This document shows positions 1 to 11,925 of a DNA stretch of 64,000 nucleotides, one piece after another (the stretch's first letter is position 1; each line of letters opens with the position of its first letter). The notes under the pieces are model-generated. The model saw only the letters and a list, made by a program, of their open reading frames with translations, had not been told where the DNA came from and ran no database searches. The stretch comes from Bromus sterilis (taxonomy: Eukaryota > Streptophyta > Magnoliopsida > Poales > Poaceae). The position numbers were made by a program, and so were the translations under genes. The stretch covers positions 70,330,770-70,394,769 of the forward strand of contig OX465595.1 in NCBI GenBank assembly GCA_950022295.1. Direction: 5' to 3'.

Positions 1-1
1 G

Positions 2-640
2 CTAAACTGGTTAGAAACCGGTGAAAGACAATTCTTTGGACCGGATTTGATTCAGGATGCAGAAGAGCAAGTTCGCATTGTTCGTGAGAAATTGAAAACA
101 GCACAGTCTCGTCAGAAAAGCTATTATGATCGTCATCATAGGGAAGAAAGCTATAATCTGGATGAGAAGGCTTACCTTCGGGTTACTCCTCTAAAGGGTA
201 CCCATCGCTTCGGTATCAAAGGCAAGTTGGCCCCACGTTATATCGGTCCCTTTCGCATTCTCGCTAAACGTGGAGGAGTTGCCTACCAATTGGAACTACC
301 CCCTCACCTCTCCCAGGTTCATGATGTCTTCCACGTCTCTCAACTCAGACGTTGCTTCAAGGACCCCATCCGCGAAGTAGACTACGAAACGCTTGATTTC
401 CAAGATAACCTTTCATATCGAGAGTACCCGGTTCGTATTCTTGATGAAGCCGAGCGTAGCACCAGACGTCGGAAGATCAGATTCCTCAAAGTGCAGTGGT
501 CACATCATTCAGAGAAGGAAGCCACCTGGGAACGAGAGGATCGTCTACGAGCTGAGTACCACACCTTCCTCCCGACAACTTCTGAATCTCGGGACAAGAT
601 TCTTTTGAGTGGGGGCGAGTTGTCAGAACCCCAAAATTAG
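2..640 (+). CDS. pol: Chromovirus pol C-terminus: integrase C-terminal domain and chromodomain (partial, chromovirus 1)
   Basis: The frame is open from base 2, so the left edge cuts the polyprotein. It covers the end of the Ty3/gypsy integrase core, the GPY-type C-terminal domain (GPFRI near residues 80-85, then HDVFHVSQLRR) and a chromodomain (EYPVRIL, KVQWSHHS, ATWERED) with the aromatic residues expected of the family. Chromodomains of plant chromoviruses are thought to steer integration toward particular chromatin. The frame closely matches the end of the element at 61402-63419. No stop or frameshift is visible before 640. It reads through the polypurine tract (603-620) and ends seven codons inside the LTR. 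Lineage by eye is Tekay-like; the chromodomain makes chromovirus nearly certain, the subgroup less so. Confidence 0.92.
   Translation, partial: LNWLETGERQFFGPDLIQDAEEQVRIVREKLKTAQSRQKSYYDRHHREESYNLDEKAYLRVTPLKGTHRFGIKGKLAPRYIGPFRILAKRGGVAYQLELPPHLSQVHDVFHVSQLRRCFKDPIREVDYETLDFQDNLSYREYPVRILDEAERSTRRRKIRFLKVQWSHHSEKEATWEREDRLRAEYHTFLPTTSESRDKILLSGGELSEPQN
603..620 (+). promoter_or_regulatory. Polypurine tract of chromovirus 1
   Basis: A purine-rich run centred on GAGTGGGGGCGAGT lies directly before the LTR start TGTCAG at 621. In LTR retrotransposons this tract survives RNase H digestion and primes plus-strand DNA synthesis. The same tract precedes the LTR of the second chromovirus (63253-63270). 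Here it is also coding, because the pol frame passes through it. Confidence 0.85.
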
Positions 641-3600
641 GTTTGTGCTTTTCCAAGCTTGCATTTTTGCATCTTGAAAAATTTTTTGCAAAAGAAAAGG
701 AATTGGGGAAAAGAAAAGCCCTAAATGAATTAAATAAAAAGGCCAGAAATAAATCTTTTTCCAAAAATCTTTTGGATGTTTTGAAAAATCCTAAAAATGA
801 GTCTAATCATTTTAAAAGTGATTTGGGATTAATCCCATGCTCATAGATTTTTCAACAATTCAAATAGTGGCTTGGAAATTAAATCATTTGTCTATTTGAA
901 TTGAAATTAAAATAATTTGAATTTCAAAAATTCCCAAAACTTGGGATTGGCTTCTATATAGTCACCTAGGTTTTATAAAAATATTTGGGGATTTTATAAA
1001 ATGCCCTAACTATTTATTTTTATTGGGCAAAACAGACAACAGAAAAGAAAATAAGAAAAACAGAAGGCAAAGCCTTACCTTTCGCCCACGGGCGAAGGCC
1101 CACTTACCTGGCCGGCCCAGCCCACCAGGGGGGCCTGCCCTGTCGTCTTCTTCCCCTGGCCCCGATGCTGCTCGCTGGAGCGCATGCGGTGGCAATGGCC
1201 GCCACGCCACCTCTCTGCCTGGTCTTCCCCCCCTCTCTCCTCGCCGCTGGACACGCCCATAAGCCCCCAGGCCTTCTTCCCCCTCTCCCAGTTCATCCTC
1301 TCTCTCTCTCTCGTTGTTTCGCGCACACACCCGAGAACCGCCTGAGCGCCGACGAGGTTTAGCGCGGCCACCGAGCTCCTTCCGGCGAGCCAAGGTGTCT
1401 ACGAGGACCCCCAGCGACCACCAGCTCGAGCAGCAGCTCCAATTTGATTCAAGGACCAGCAGAGCGACGACTACTTCAAGAATTCGCCGCCGGCCATCGT
1501 GGACGTCTTCGACAAATTCGCCGTGTCCAGCTTCTCTCCGGCCCCCCCCGAGCTCGTCGTCGTCTTCCACGTGAGCTCCCGCTCGTTTTCCGCCTCCTAG
1601 CTTCCTCCACCGTGTTCTGCAGTGCGAGATCGCTGGAGCCAGTGGCCAGCCGCCGCTTCCCGTCGTCGTAGCCATGGCCCAGGGCCTCCTCGAGGTCCCC
1701 GGCATACTCCAGGAGAAGCGCACGAGCGCGAGGCACGCTCCCGTGCCTCCATCTCCCTCTCCTGTGGCCGGAGCCGCCCTCCCGTGGAGCGCCGCCGTGC
1801 CGGGATGCCACCGGCGTTTAGCCGCCGGTTGGTTAAACCTAAACCCACCCCTAATCACCCCCTAACCCCACTGATGAGTGGGCCCAAGGCCACTAACTAA
1901 CCCCTGGTTAGTTTAACTAACCAGGTTAATTAACCCCCCCAATGACAGCCGGACCCACGCGTCAGCAGCCCCTGACGTCACCCTGGCGTCAGGCTGACGC
2001 AGTAAGCAGAGAAATCATTTAAAAGAAATAAAGAAATTCAGTTAATTCCAGAAAATGGCTGGAACTTTGAAAAATCATAGAAAATTCATTTTAACTCCAA
2101 ATTCAACATATAATATATGAAAAATGATCAGGAGAAAATCCTCTATCCAAATATCCAACTTTCAGCTATGTTGGAGTTGATCTTAAAAAGGGATCAGTAG
2201 CTTTTTCTATTTGATTTAATTGGAATTATTTCAAATTCAAATCAATTACTATTCCAATTTCAAACATTGAAATGCACCACACATCACTTGTACTTCAGAA
2301 GCATTTCACACTTATAATCATTTGGTTTCAAATGAACAAATAATAGCAAATGCAAGTTGACCAAATTTGAATAACATTTGGAGTTTGAATTTGACTTTAC
2401 TTTTCAAATCAACTTCAATTAAAATGTGGAAATGCAAACATAGGTCACATCAGCACACTGCCATGCTCTGTTTTTCATATTGAATGTGCATTGTATTATT
2501 TTGATTGTGATTTACTTCCAGTGCTTCGGTGATTGCATCTTCTCGGTAGAGTTGATCTCGGAGACGAGTTCAACCTCACGTCAGAAGAGTGTTACATCGT
2601 GATCGTCAGCAAGGCAAGCAGCCCCCCTCTTTGATCATGTCTATAAAATCCCAGTTCCCTCTCATTCTCGCAAATGCATGTTTAGGATGTCACCATGATA
2701 CGTTCTACCGCTAGTTGAACCCATTCCTTTGCATGACCTATCATTTTGTCACAGTAGTAAGCAAACCACAATCCTAGCAGATGTAGGAGTTGGTTGATAT
2801 CATGTGGCCCCTGCAATTGTTACAGCTTATTGCATGCTTAGAGTTGTTACCTGAGGCTACTTTGATGTGATCCGGGATGGTAGTGATCATGTGAATGATG
2901 GTGGTAACGTGTTGGTGAATCTACCCTAAACAAAGGTGAACGATGAGAGGATGTGTAGGAGTACACAGTGGGTTGTCTCGTTGAACACTGCCTTAGGCCC
3001 GAGTTCTTGTGTTGTTATCCAAGACCAAGAGTACGACCACACATTGGGCTCACTGACCCCTCTCGGCCTAGTACCTCACCCCGGACCTGTCCAGGAGTCG
3101 CAAGTAGTTCGCCCTTTAACGATCTCAAGCAGGTGGAACCAAGGTAAGTGGTTGGCGTAGGTTGTGGGCACGTTGAATCAAGTGATCATGATCGAGTTGA
3201 GCTTGATGGCGGTCACACAACGTTTGAGTCCGCATCGGAACAATCGGCCGGATTCCGACTGTGGTCCCAACTCAAATAGGCGACTCCCTAGGACTAGAGA
3301 TGGTGCCGTGAGTGAAGTGTCGTGGCAGCATCCTCGCCGGTACTCACTTGAAGGGTCCATCCCCAGGCGGTAACTGATGAGGCGTGTGTGTAGCAGTACA
3401 CCCCTGCAGGGTTAATGAACTATTCGAATAGCCGTGTCCGCGGTTATGGACTACTTGGAGACCTTTACTTGATCATAGATAACTTGAATCGGATACTTCT
3501 AAAACACACCAAGATAAGTGTGAGTGCTATGGCATGCTTCCTCGTGGGGAAGTCGAGGAAGGCACCATAGTGGAGTATTGGTTGGAGACTGTTACTTGGA

Positions 3601-4585
3601 CTCGTGTACGTTCTTACCTCTCTCTGGTACTCGTAGTTCAGGATTAGCCAAGTTAAAGCTGGCACTTCTGCAAGTGAAACCCCACCTCCCTTTGCCTTGA
3701 TACATGTGCATGAGTAGTATAGTTCCTATGTAAGTCTTGCTGAGTACGACTTTGTACTCACGTTTGCTTATTCTATGTTTTAGAGACGAGACCACTGACC
3801 CTGATGGTGGCCTCTACTTCGAGCTCGACGTGGACCAATGTCGTATAGTTCCAGGCAGCAGCCTGTGCCCTTTGGAGGGTCGTTGTACTTTTCTTTCAGG
3901 CTTCTTAAGCCATTTGTTAAACTTGTCTTTACTAAGACATAATTTTCTTCCGTTGATGTTTGATGTAATGTTGGATCACATCCATGTGATCTCTGCTTGT
4001 AATACAACTACTATGTCTGCTCTGTTTAGCAGAAGTTATAAAGACTATGAGTTTGTAGAGTTCATGTTGTGATTACCTGCTGTTTACACTGGACATGTAT
4101 GCTGCATGTATGATTATAACATGCATGTCTTAGTGTGGGGTTCGATAGCTTAGTTGTGTTCTTGCCGGCGGTCTTTCATACACCAAGTGGCCCTTAGATG
4201 TGCGCAGCTTGGGGCATCGCGATGCGATTGCTCGTGACTCTGTCACGTGGCACATTTTGTTGTATGATCGAGCCCGCCCGAGATCCCGACTAAGTGATCG
4301 GGCTGGAGTAAGTCTATGTAAGGGTTATGATTCAATCGATAACATGGTTGAGGCGACTTGTCTGTGAATATGGGATTCACCACCCATATCATTAGACTTG
4401 TGTGCGGACGATGAGGACCCATCTCAGTTGATCATCCGGCCTGAATGGGATGCCCCTCACGTTCGATGCTTACCGAGAACGTTCTGTGCTTGGCCTTGTC
4501 TGCATAGACAATTGGGTACGGTTCTCGGCTCTCCATGTGATTGTATTATGACCGGAATTACATACGGTAACCCCGGGTCCCGACA
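621..4585 (+). repeat. 3' LTR of chromovirus 1 (3965 bp)
   Basis: The LTR begins TGTCAGAACC right after the polypurine tract and ends CCCGACA at 4585, so the ends form the inverted TGTC(A/G)G / C(C)GACA pair. The next base resumes repeat X, whose undisrupted copies read through this point (near 8220 and 25340), which fixes the right boundary. Inside are a TATA-like box at 953-961, a CpG-rich leader (about 1075-1840), a donor-like GTGAG at 1571, and from 2500 onward a unique-looking 3' half. The palindrome TATTCGAATA (3421) and a hairpin (3537-3561) also occur in the solo LTR at 15233-19916. Long ORFs of 80-280 codons in the GC-rich part are low-complexity shadows, not genes. The left target duplication lies outside the window. 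Confidence 0.85.
953..961 (+). promoter_or_regulatory. TATA-like box in chromovirus 1 LTR
   Basis: TCTATATAG lies about 330 bp into the LTR, at the end of an AT-rich segment and about 110 bp before the GC-rich leader. The second chromovirus has TCTATATTA in the same relative place (63623). This is the likely start of the R region. It is inference from position and sequence only. Confidence 0.5.
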
Positions 4586-5971
4586 TTTAGCATATCTAAA
4601 AATTTGGTATAAAATTGTATCTTTTAATTTAGCATATCTAGAAATTAGGCACCAAATATGAAATTTTCATTCTAGGACATCTATGTTGTTTTCTTCATTC
4701 AAAACAGTCTCTTGGACACGTAGCACATTTTACTGTTTTGATGCCTTGCACGTGATTTATATGTACATGTATTATTTGGTACTTCCCCTTCTACAACCTG
4801 TACCTCCATATCGTGTTTCCACGGGTCTCTGTTTTAGTCTGGCCAACTTTTACTTATGTTAATAAATCAATTCATCAAATGCATGTTTCATATAAAGATC
4901 AAACGGAATGTTTTAAATTTCCATAACTCCCTTCATAGTTTATGGTATCCAGTGAAATCACTTTGGTAATTCTGTGTCAAATTTTCAATTCCATTCCCTT
5001 TCCACGTACAAACTAGCATAAACTTGGCTATTTATATAAGCTGTATGGTGTCATCTATTTAATATTGTGATTTTCTGATATAAAATGGTTTTTCCTAATA
5101 AGTTTTTTGGATATATAATATGTTTTGAATTTATATTGTAAAAATATATTTCATCTTAGTAATTAAAAATATTGCATAGATCAGTTGTATTTACAAATCA
5201 AGCTTGTAAAGTTTAGTTTTTCATGTTCTTTTTATGTACCAACACCAGCTTGGCAAGCTGTTAAAGGAACACCACCTTGACACTTTCCTTGAATTTGTTT
5301 ATTACGAGAAGTGATGGTTCTATTGCCGTTCCTTCAATCTGCAGTGTGTCTCGTATTGCCCTTAGTCGCTCAAGCAGCATGGCCGGGCCATGTATTGGAT
5401 GTACGTTGACAACATTGTTATAACATGGTTTGTCTCCATAGTATGTCCTCTAGAAAATCTTGGTGAGGTATGACCCTGAGTAGCAATTGAATACGCAGGA
5501 CAATTTTACTTTGTCCAAAAGTATGAAAAAAATGTGATGGAATATCAATTTTAATTGAACTTATAAATGTTCTGACTTCATTCGTTATCTATACAGTCAC
5601 GATAGATAAGAGATTGTACTTGTTTCCTAAAATTCAAAGTGTTTCTTAGTCACTTTTAATTTGTAATGAATCTGAACCATTTCTATCTCACAACTTCACT
5701 ATGCTAAATCGCTATCATTAATTTTTCTATTGTGTTGATAATATGAAGATAGTGAAAGTTGTGTATTTTTTGCGCATTTATGTTAGAATTTTTAATATAA
5801 ACGTTACATTTTTCTGTCAGATTCTCTTAATTCAAACAATGGAATATTTTATACGACAATATGACCAATTGAACAATGAATTTATTCTACCCTATCTACG
5901 ATTTTAAAATATATTTGTGCTTCATTAGGTCTTATTACTACTAACTTATATTATTTAGCTTGATCGCTATT
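4586..5971 (+). repeat. Repeat X, copy 1 (right-hand part)
   Basis: AT-rich noncoding sequence that aligns along its length with 25345-26731 of copy 3; the first part also aligns with 8216-8712 of copy 2. Copy 1 starts inside X because the chromovirus LTR was inserted there, at an ATTTAG site that is intact in the other copies. It stops at 5971, where an unrelated inverted LTR fragment begins. No ORF longer than about 60 codons is conserved. The class of X is unknown; see copy 3. Confidence 0.75.
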
Positions 5972-7740
5972 TGTGCACGCTCGGATCTCCAGTGTGATGG
6001 GCACATTGTTAGGGAACGACCCACTGAAGCTATCCGACACGGCGCAGCCCATCCTAGGCTCAACAGAGAGGTCATCCGCCGGACTATATCCTATGAGCTC
6101 AGGGGTCTAGGTCCCTCACCCTTCCACACTTCTGCACGGTGCAAGTCTGGCCGGTGAAGCAAAAAAGCAAATCCAAATACACCGTCCGGACGAAGAAGAC
6201 ACACCACTTCCTGGGAATTAGGTCGCGGTACTGCTGACGTCTGAAGAGCTTTCAGACAAACTACGACGCAGGGGAGCCCATAACTCCTTATCCCACGTGA
6301 AGGTAGTGCGTAAAGACCAATGGGCCTCTCAAGTCATCCGCCTAACCATTTAGCATTTTAGTATTATCTCACAGACAACCGTTATCGCTGTCTGAATAAC
6401 AACACAACGGACAACAAACAACAACAAGGTCCACCAGTAATGTCGGGGCCTGCCCTGTCGTCTCGTCAAAGCGCGCGGTTACCAACAAGGTGAACCGTCT
6501 GCTTACCTTTTCCCGCGTGTGCTCTTGGTAGAGCTCGACTTCTCGTGGTTTGGTAACTCTCGCGAGATAAGAGCAGGGGCCAAGCACATCAGTAACGTCG
6601 GTCGTACCCTCGCTGTCGCTCCCGACGCAATACCGCTCGCGGGCACCGTTGGGTCACCCGACTAGTTACCTTTAAGGACACCAGTTAATTCGAGTGCCTA
6701 CCATTAAGTGAAACCAGGAGGTATCACCCTCAATGGTACACTTAAATAGGTTCGACAGGGACATCAACGGAATGAGCTAAACAGGTAAACCTCGCATCAT
6801 CCCGGTGATGCTACGCTACTGAGCCGACGAGAGTGAAATACGAGTCCATCCACTCATCAGCCAAACTCGAAGCGACTCAGCAGTCTTGCCGTTGTAGGTT
6901 CCCTAGGGCGTCTGCATTGATCCATACCTGTTGCAGTTATAATATTTTTTAATCCGCGTTCACTCACCAGAGTGATCACGGCCGCTATGCTAAACCTAGC
7001 TAACAATGCGTAGGGTTTACTGCTGAATATAATATAATTATTAGGCAACATAGGATAAAGGAAGGCACATCAAGGGGCGACAATGACAGGCTATGCAATT
7101 GAATAGGTAAGCAACGTAGCAGCAGCAGTAACAATCCCTAGTGCAAAGAAAGTACGTAAAGATAGGCAATATCTGGGGAAGGACAATGGCTCTGCTTGCC
7201 TGGAAGCTCGACGGTAGGGGTACGGTCGATGATGTAGTAGTCGTACTCGGCAACGGTGTCGTCGGCGGCAGCAACAGGGTCTACCGCAGATTAAGGGGGG
7301 AAGAAACAGTAAATACACAACAATAATAGCAATACAAAGGTATGACACAGCAAATACAAAGCAATGGGGCTCTTACGCAGTGTTCGGTGATTTTCTCAGA
7401 GCAGGAATTTATCCGGGGTTGACTCATCAATATCGAGGGATTACCGAACAGATGATCCGGAGGGGAAGGTTCCATGTCTGCAGTGTTGTGAATATCTGAC
7501 AGACACGTGGATAGTGTATCTGTGCTCGTTGATGCTTTCCGAACAACTTTTTTGTTCAGAACATTTCCATCCGGGAAGTTTTACCGGTACCAGGTAATTA
7601 CCGAACAAATGATCCGAAGGGGTAAAGTCTCGGGTTCGGTATGTTAGAGGGGGGTGGTGGGCATACGGTTAGCGTATTCGTATTCGTGATATTATTCTGA
7701 TCAACTTTCATATATTAATAATTTTAATCCGACTTACAGT
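5972..7740 (-). repeat. Inverted fragment of a Tekay-type LTR
   Basis: Read on the minus strand this matches about 17110-19040 of the solo LTR at 15233-19916. For example, the block around 5975-6160 is the near-complement of 18865-19045. Both LTR ends are missing, no internal region is attached, and neither junction shows a target duplication. It is a deletion remnant of an element of the same family in opposite orientation. The short ORFs here are shadows. Confidence 0.8.
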
Positions 7741-7746
7741 ATAAAA

Positions 7747-8712
7747 AATAACTAGCGGAGTGACCCGCGTATTTGCGCGGCTAGACTTTCTATACATTAT
7801 TCAAATGTTTCAGTTTTTGTTGACACATTCTGTACTAAGGAAAATTTATTTCACATATATTATGCTAAAATTTTACTCTCATCTAAATATTGTGTTCGTG
7901 TATTAATGGCCAATGTCAGGAATGCTTGATTACCACCTTGCAAAAAAAGCAAAGCTTGATCACCAATATTGTCCTACATATATAGTTTACATATATATAG
8001 GTGGGTAATTAGGCACAAAATCACGTTGAAATTGATATTACAGTCGATGAAAGGAAGTGTTATGCATCGAAATTCTTTCACAATACACAATGCTCCACTC
8101 ATCTTATGAAATGTATTAATTGTGATGTTTTCTCGTTCAAATTAATAAAGGATTCCCTATCCCTCAATCCAATCATCTATCGTATTTTCTTGTATCAAAT
8201 TGTATCTTTAATTTAGCATATCTAAAAATTTGGTATAAAATTGTATCTTTTAATTTGGCATATCTAGAAATTTGGTACTAAATATGAAATTTTCATTCTA
8301 GGACATCTATGTTGTTTTCTTCATTCGAAACAGTCTCTTGGACACGTAGCACATTTTACTGTTTTGACGCCTTGCACGTGCTTTATATGTACATGTATTA
8401 TTTGGTACTTCCCCTTCTAGAACCTGTACCTCCATATCGTGTTTCCACGGGTCTCTATTTTAGTCTGGCCAACTTTTACTTATGTTAATAAATCGATTCA
8501 TCAAATACATGTTTCATATAAAGATCAAACGGAATGTTTTAAATTTCCATAACTCCCTTCATAGTTTATGGTATCCAGTGAAATAACTTTGGTAATTTTT
8601 TGTCATATTTTCAATTCCATTCCCTTTCCACGTTTAAACTACCATAAACTTGGCTATTTAGGTAAGTTGTATGGTGTCATCTATTTCATACTGTGATTTT
8701 CTGATATAAAAT
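7747..8712 (+). repeat. Repeat X, copy 2 (left-hand part)
   Basis: It starts with the X terminus AACTAGCGGAGTGACCCG, as copy 3 does at 24884, and follows copy 3 closely to its position 25848. There the match ends at ATGGTTT and Athila leader sequence begins. Copy 2 overlaps the span of copy 1 (from about 8216), so these are two separate copies and not one broken copy. Noncoding. Confidence 0.75.
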
Positions 8713-10672
8713 GGTTTCATATGTGCATCAGAAATTCTATCCCAAGCCTTCTTCATATTTTCTCCATCCCTTTAATGAAAATCTAAGACCCCCAGACTCC
8801 CTCAAGGCACCAAATCCTAACATGCTTGACAAAACAGAAAGGATAACTAAAAGCAAGATAACTATTTTTTTGATTTTTGATAAAAGACACTAAAGCAAAA
8901 AACTGAAAGGTAAACTAACAAGACTAAAAAGCAAAGATAAAAGATAGTGTGCAACTCCCCTATCTTGAACAGTGGAGTCCTCGGCAACGGCGCCAGAAAT
9001 TTGCTTGATACACGAGATAACTTCTCGTCCCTCGTTGGTTACCCCAAGTGGAAGATGAGATGTAGTGTAGCGGCAAATTTCCCTTAGCGAAGATGCTAAG
9101 GTTTAGAGTGTCTCCAGTAGGACTCCAATGTCGACAAGTAAGTGGTGAAGTGAACAATGGCGCCGTTTACAACCGAGGTTGCTAACTTCACCTGGACCTG
9201 CACACACACAGATAGCTTCGCTTCCCAACGAGTACATAGAAGTTTTCAATTCCTCCGGCCTTGTTGTTTACAAAGGATAAAACACACGGGATAATAATGA
9301 TAGTGATAGAAACGGAAAAGTAAATAAAGTAATAAATTGATAGAGAGTGTAAAAAGTGTTGTAAATATGGACCGGGGTCCTATGATGTTCACTAGTGATG
9401 TCTCTCTCCCAAAAGACGATAAAATAGCCATGAGAGGCAAACAAATTACAGTTGGGCAATTGACAGGATTATGTGCGCAAACCAATGCTAATTATGTTAT
9501 AAAGAAAGGAAGAGGCTCAAAAGCATGGGAGGTACGCCAAGACAAGTAGACCGAAATCCATCTGCATCTACCTACTAATCATCCACCTTGAGATATCTAT
9601 ATAGAACATCTCGCTGGTATTAAGTTGCGAATACCACCCAAAGTGTAAACTCAAAGAAACAGACAACTGCATTAAAGAACTTTGCGTAAAGTAAACAATC
9701 CTTGCACCCGCAAGTACAAGCACCGTTGTTTTCCCCCTTGTGGCAACAACACATCCCCTAGACTCATGTTTCTGTCACTCAAGCTAGTCATCGGGGGGCA
9801 TGAACCCACAATCATGCATAACGCTCCCTCTTGGAGTCACTGCCTACTACTTGGCCAAAGCAATAATCAGCAATGGAGAACATGCAAGAATTACTCAAGA
9901 ACATAAATATAAAAGAGGAGAATCAAATATATTACTCAAACACAATCTGAACATAATCTCATAATCCATCGGATCCCAGCAAACTCAACATAGCAACAGC
10001 AGAAAGATTACATATGTGCCTCGATCATGTAGGGCAGCTCACGAGGTCTAATCCATGAAGAACAAAGAGGGGAGGAGAACATCACATAGCTACTGATCAT
10101 AGACCCATGGTCCAAGGTGGACTACTCACGGTTCATCCGGGAAGCGTCCATGGTGGTGGAGAAGCTCCCGGAGGTGGTTCCTCCCTCTGGCAGGGTTCCG
10201 GGAAGAGGTCTTATGGTGCTCCCGATCTTGGAAGTGAGGCGGCGGCGGAACAGAGGAGAGATCGCGAAAAAGGGTTCCGTCCCCGAGGGTTTCTCGTCAC
10301 GGGGAATAAATAGGCGAAGGCGGGCAGCCAGAGGTGGGCCAGGGGCTCCAGGCGCCCCCCTCGCGCGACCAGGGGTTGGGTCGCGTCCTCTGGCCGCCTG
10401 GGCCCCCCTCAGCCCCCACGTTGGCTCTTCTGGAAGGTTCCCGTACGCTGATTTTTCCTATATTTTTTCCGGATTTTTTCTGGTACTTTAAATAAGGGGG
10501 AAACCTGAAATAGAAAAACAGCAGAAAACAGGAACTGGCATTGGGGTGCACTGAGTTAATAGGTTAGTCGAAATATGATCAAAAGTGTATGGAAGTTCAT
10601 CAATATCATAGCAATATCACACAAAAGAGGCATGGAGCAAGCAGAAATTATAGATACGTTTTGGACATATCA
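8713..10672 (-). mobile_element. Athila-type 5' LTR, primer site and leader (minus strand, truncated)
   Basis: The LTR occupies 9006-10672. On the minus strand it starts TGATATGTCC and ends TATCA, and just downstream (8978-8995) lies a primer-binding site matching the 3' end of tRNA-Asp. About 265 bp of untranslated leader follow to 8713, where the element is cut off against repeat X. The whole piece interrupts the left LTR of Athila element A, which resumes at 10673 with ACACCC, matching GCACCC of its right LTR. gag and pol of this copy are absent. The GC-rich promoter module is at about 10310-10430 on the minus strand. Confidence 0.82.
8978..8995 (-). promoter_or_regulatory. Primer-binding site for tRNA-Asp
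   Basis: Read on the minus strand it is TGGCGCCGTTGCCGAGGA. This is complementary to the 3' end of plant tRNA-Asp as I know it (one mismatch near the end). It sits about 10 bp after the LTR end. Athila-lineage elements typically use this primer. It is the best preserved primer site in the window. Confidence 0.85.
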
Positions 10673-11840
10673 ACACCCAAAAGGATGTGGGGCGCGGCCC
10701 GGCCCCTGGCCGCGCCACCTGCCCTCTTGGGTGGGTCCCACACCCCCTGGTGCCCTACCTTGGCCCTATTTATTCCCTAGACGAGGAAACTCCAGAAGGA
10801 GAGTCGCTTTTCCAATCGACGTCGTGGATCCGCCGCAAACCTCTGTTCTTCTCCGGGAGAGCTAATCTGGAGGCTACTTTGGCCTCCGGTGAGGGGAAAT
10901 CATCGACATCGTCATCACCATCGCCTCTCCATCACCCCTCCATGACTTCTCCTCTCATGTGTGAGTAATTCCCTGATGTAGGCAAAGGGAATGGTAGGGA
11001 TTGGATGAGTTAGATCATGTAATAGCTCATCAGATTGTTGGGGGCATGTTGCCTATCATCTACTTGGTGTTTATCATCTCTGTTACAAATTGTTGCTCCT
11101 AATGCTTGCCACTTTGGGCCCGAGTGCCATGATTTCATATCTGATCACCCTTTGTTTTCTTGAGTTTTTGGGTGTTCTTTATCCTATCTATGAGTTGTAT
11201 GCACCTATTATAGTCCAGAACCGGCGATCCCAATGGTGACAGCTTTGGACACCAAAGGTGATGGACTATAATTTGAGGATTCCGTGTATCCATGAAGTGT
11301 TAATGCTTTGTTCCGGTGCTCTTTGACAGGAGTACCTTAATCTCCCTAAGTTCCTTTTGGCCCCGTTCATAGCGGGAGGGTAGGACAAAAGATTTTGTGC
11401 AAAGTTCTTATTGCAAGCACGTACAACTACCTTGGGATACATGGTTGATGTTTGATATTTTCCTAGATGATCCTTTATTTTCTGTGAGCCTTGCCTAGAA
11501 AACTAGCAGGATCTATTACATGTTTGATCTCATCCAAGAAGCGCCCAACCATCCATCTCCCTAGCCTATAGTGTTTCAATCCTGCTGGTTACTAGTTGTT
11601 TACTTTTGTTGTTTTACTTTTGCTGTTTCATCACCACCATTATCATCACCACTACCACTTCCATACTACCGTTTCTACTAATACCTTTGTGCAAGTAAGT
11701 GTTTACTTCAGGTGCGGTTGAATTGAAAAATCAATTGTCAAAGGCTGTACGTATTCTTTGGCTCCCCAAGTGTCGAATCAATAAATTGGGTTATCTTGCC
11801 CGCGAAGACTATCTCGATCCCCTACAGTTGAGGGTTATCA
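10673..11840 (+). repeat. Left LTR of Athila element A (5'-truncated)
   Basis: It aligns with 23307-24477, the right LTR of the same element, and ends GGGTTATCA like it. The first 230 bp or so are missing because the minus-strand Athila LTR was inserted here. A GC-rich stretch (10686-10745) leads to a TATA-like CTATTTATTC near 10766, the probable promoter. In one stretch of about 155 bp (11040-11195 against 23680-23835) I count nine differences, which points to an old insertion. Confidence 0.85.
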
Positions 11841-11852
11841 AGTACTGTTTTC

Positions 11853-11870
11853 TAGCGCTGTCGCCGGGGA
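11853..11870 (+). promoter_or_regulatory. Primer-binding site of Athila element A (decayed)
   Basis: TAGCGCTGTCGCCGGGGA lies 12 bp after the LTR end. It corresponds to the tRNA-Asp site TGGCGCCGTTGCCGGGGA with a few substitutions, all transitions. In the intact element it primed minus-strand synthesis. Confidence 0.75.
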
Positions 11871-11925
11871 GCATATCTTTATTTACAGGTCTAATTGAAA
11901 TATCATACCTGCTGCAGTATCCACT

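Noticed and set aside
1010..1858. 282-codon minus-strand ORF and overlapping frames in the GC-rich part of the first LTR
   Set aside because: Low-complexity Arg/Gly-rich translation, several overlapping frames on both strands, no recognisable domain and located inside an LTR. Stop codons are simply rare in GC-rich DNA.
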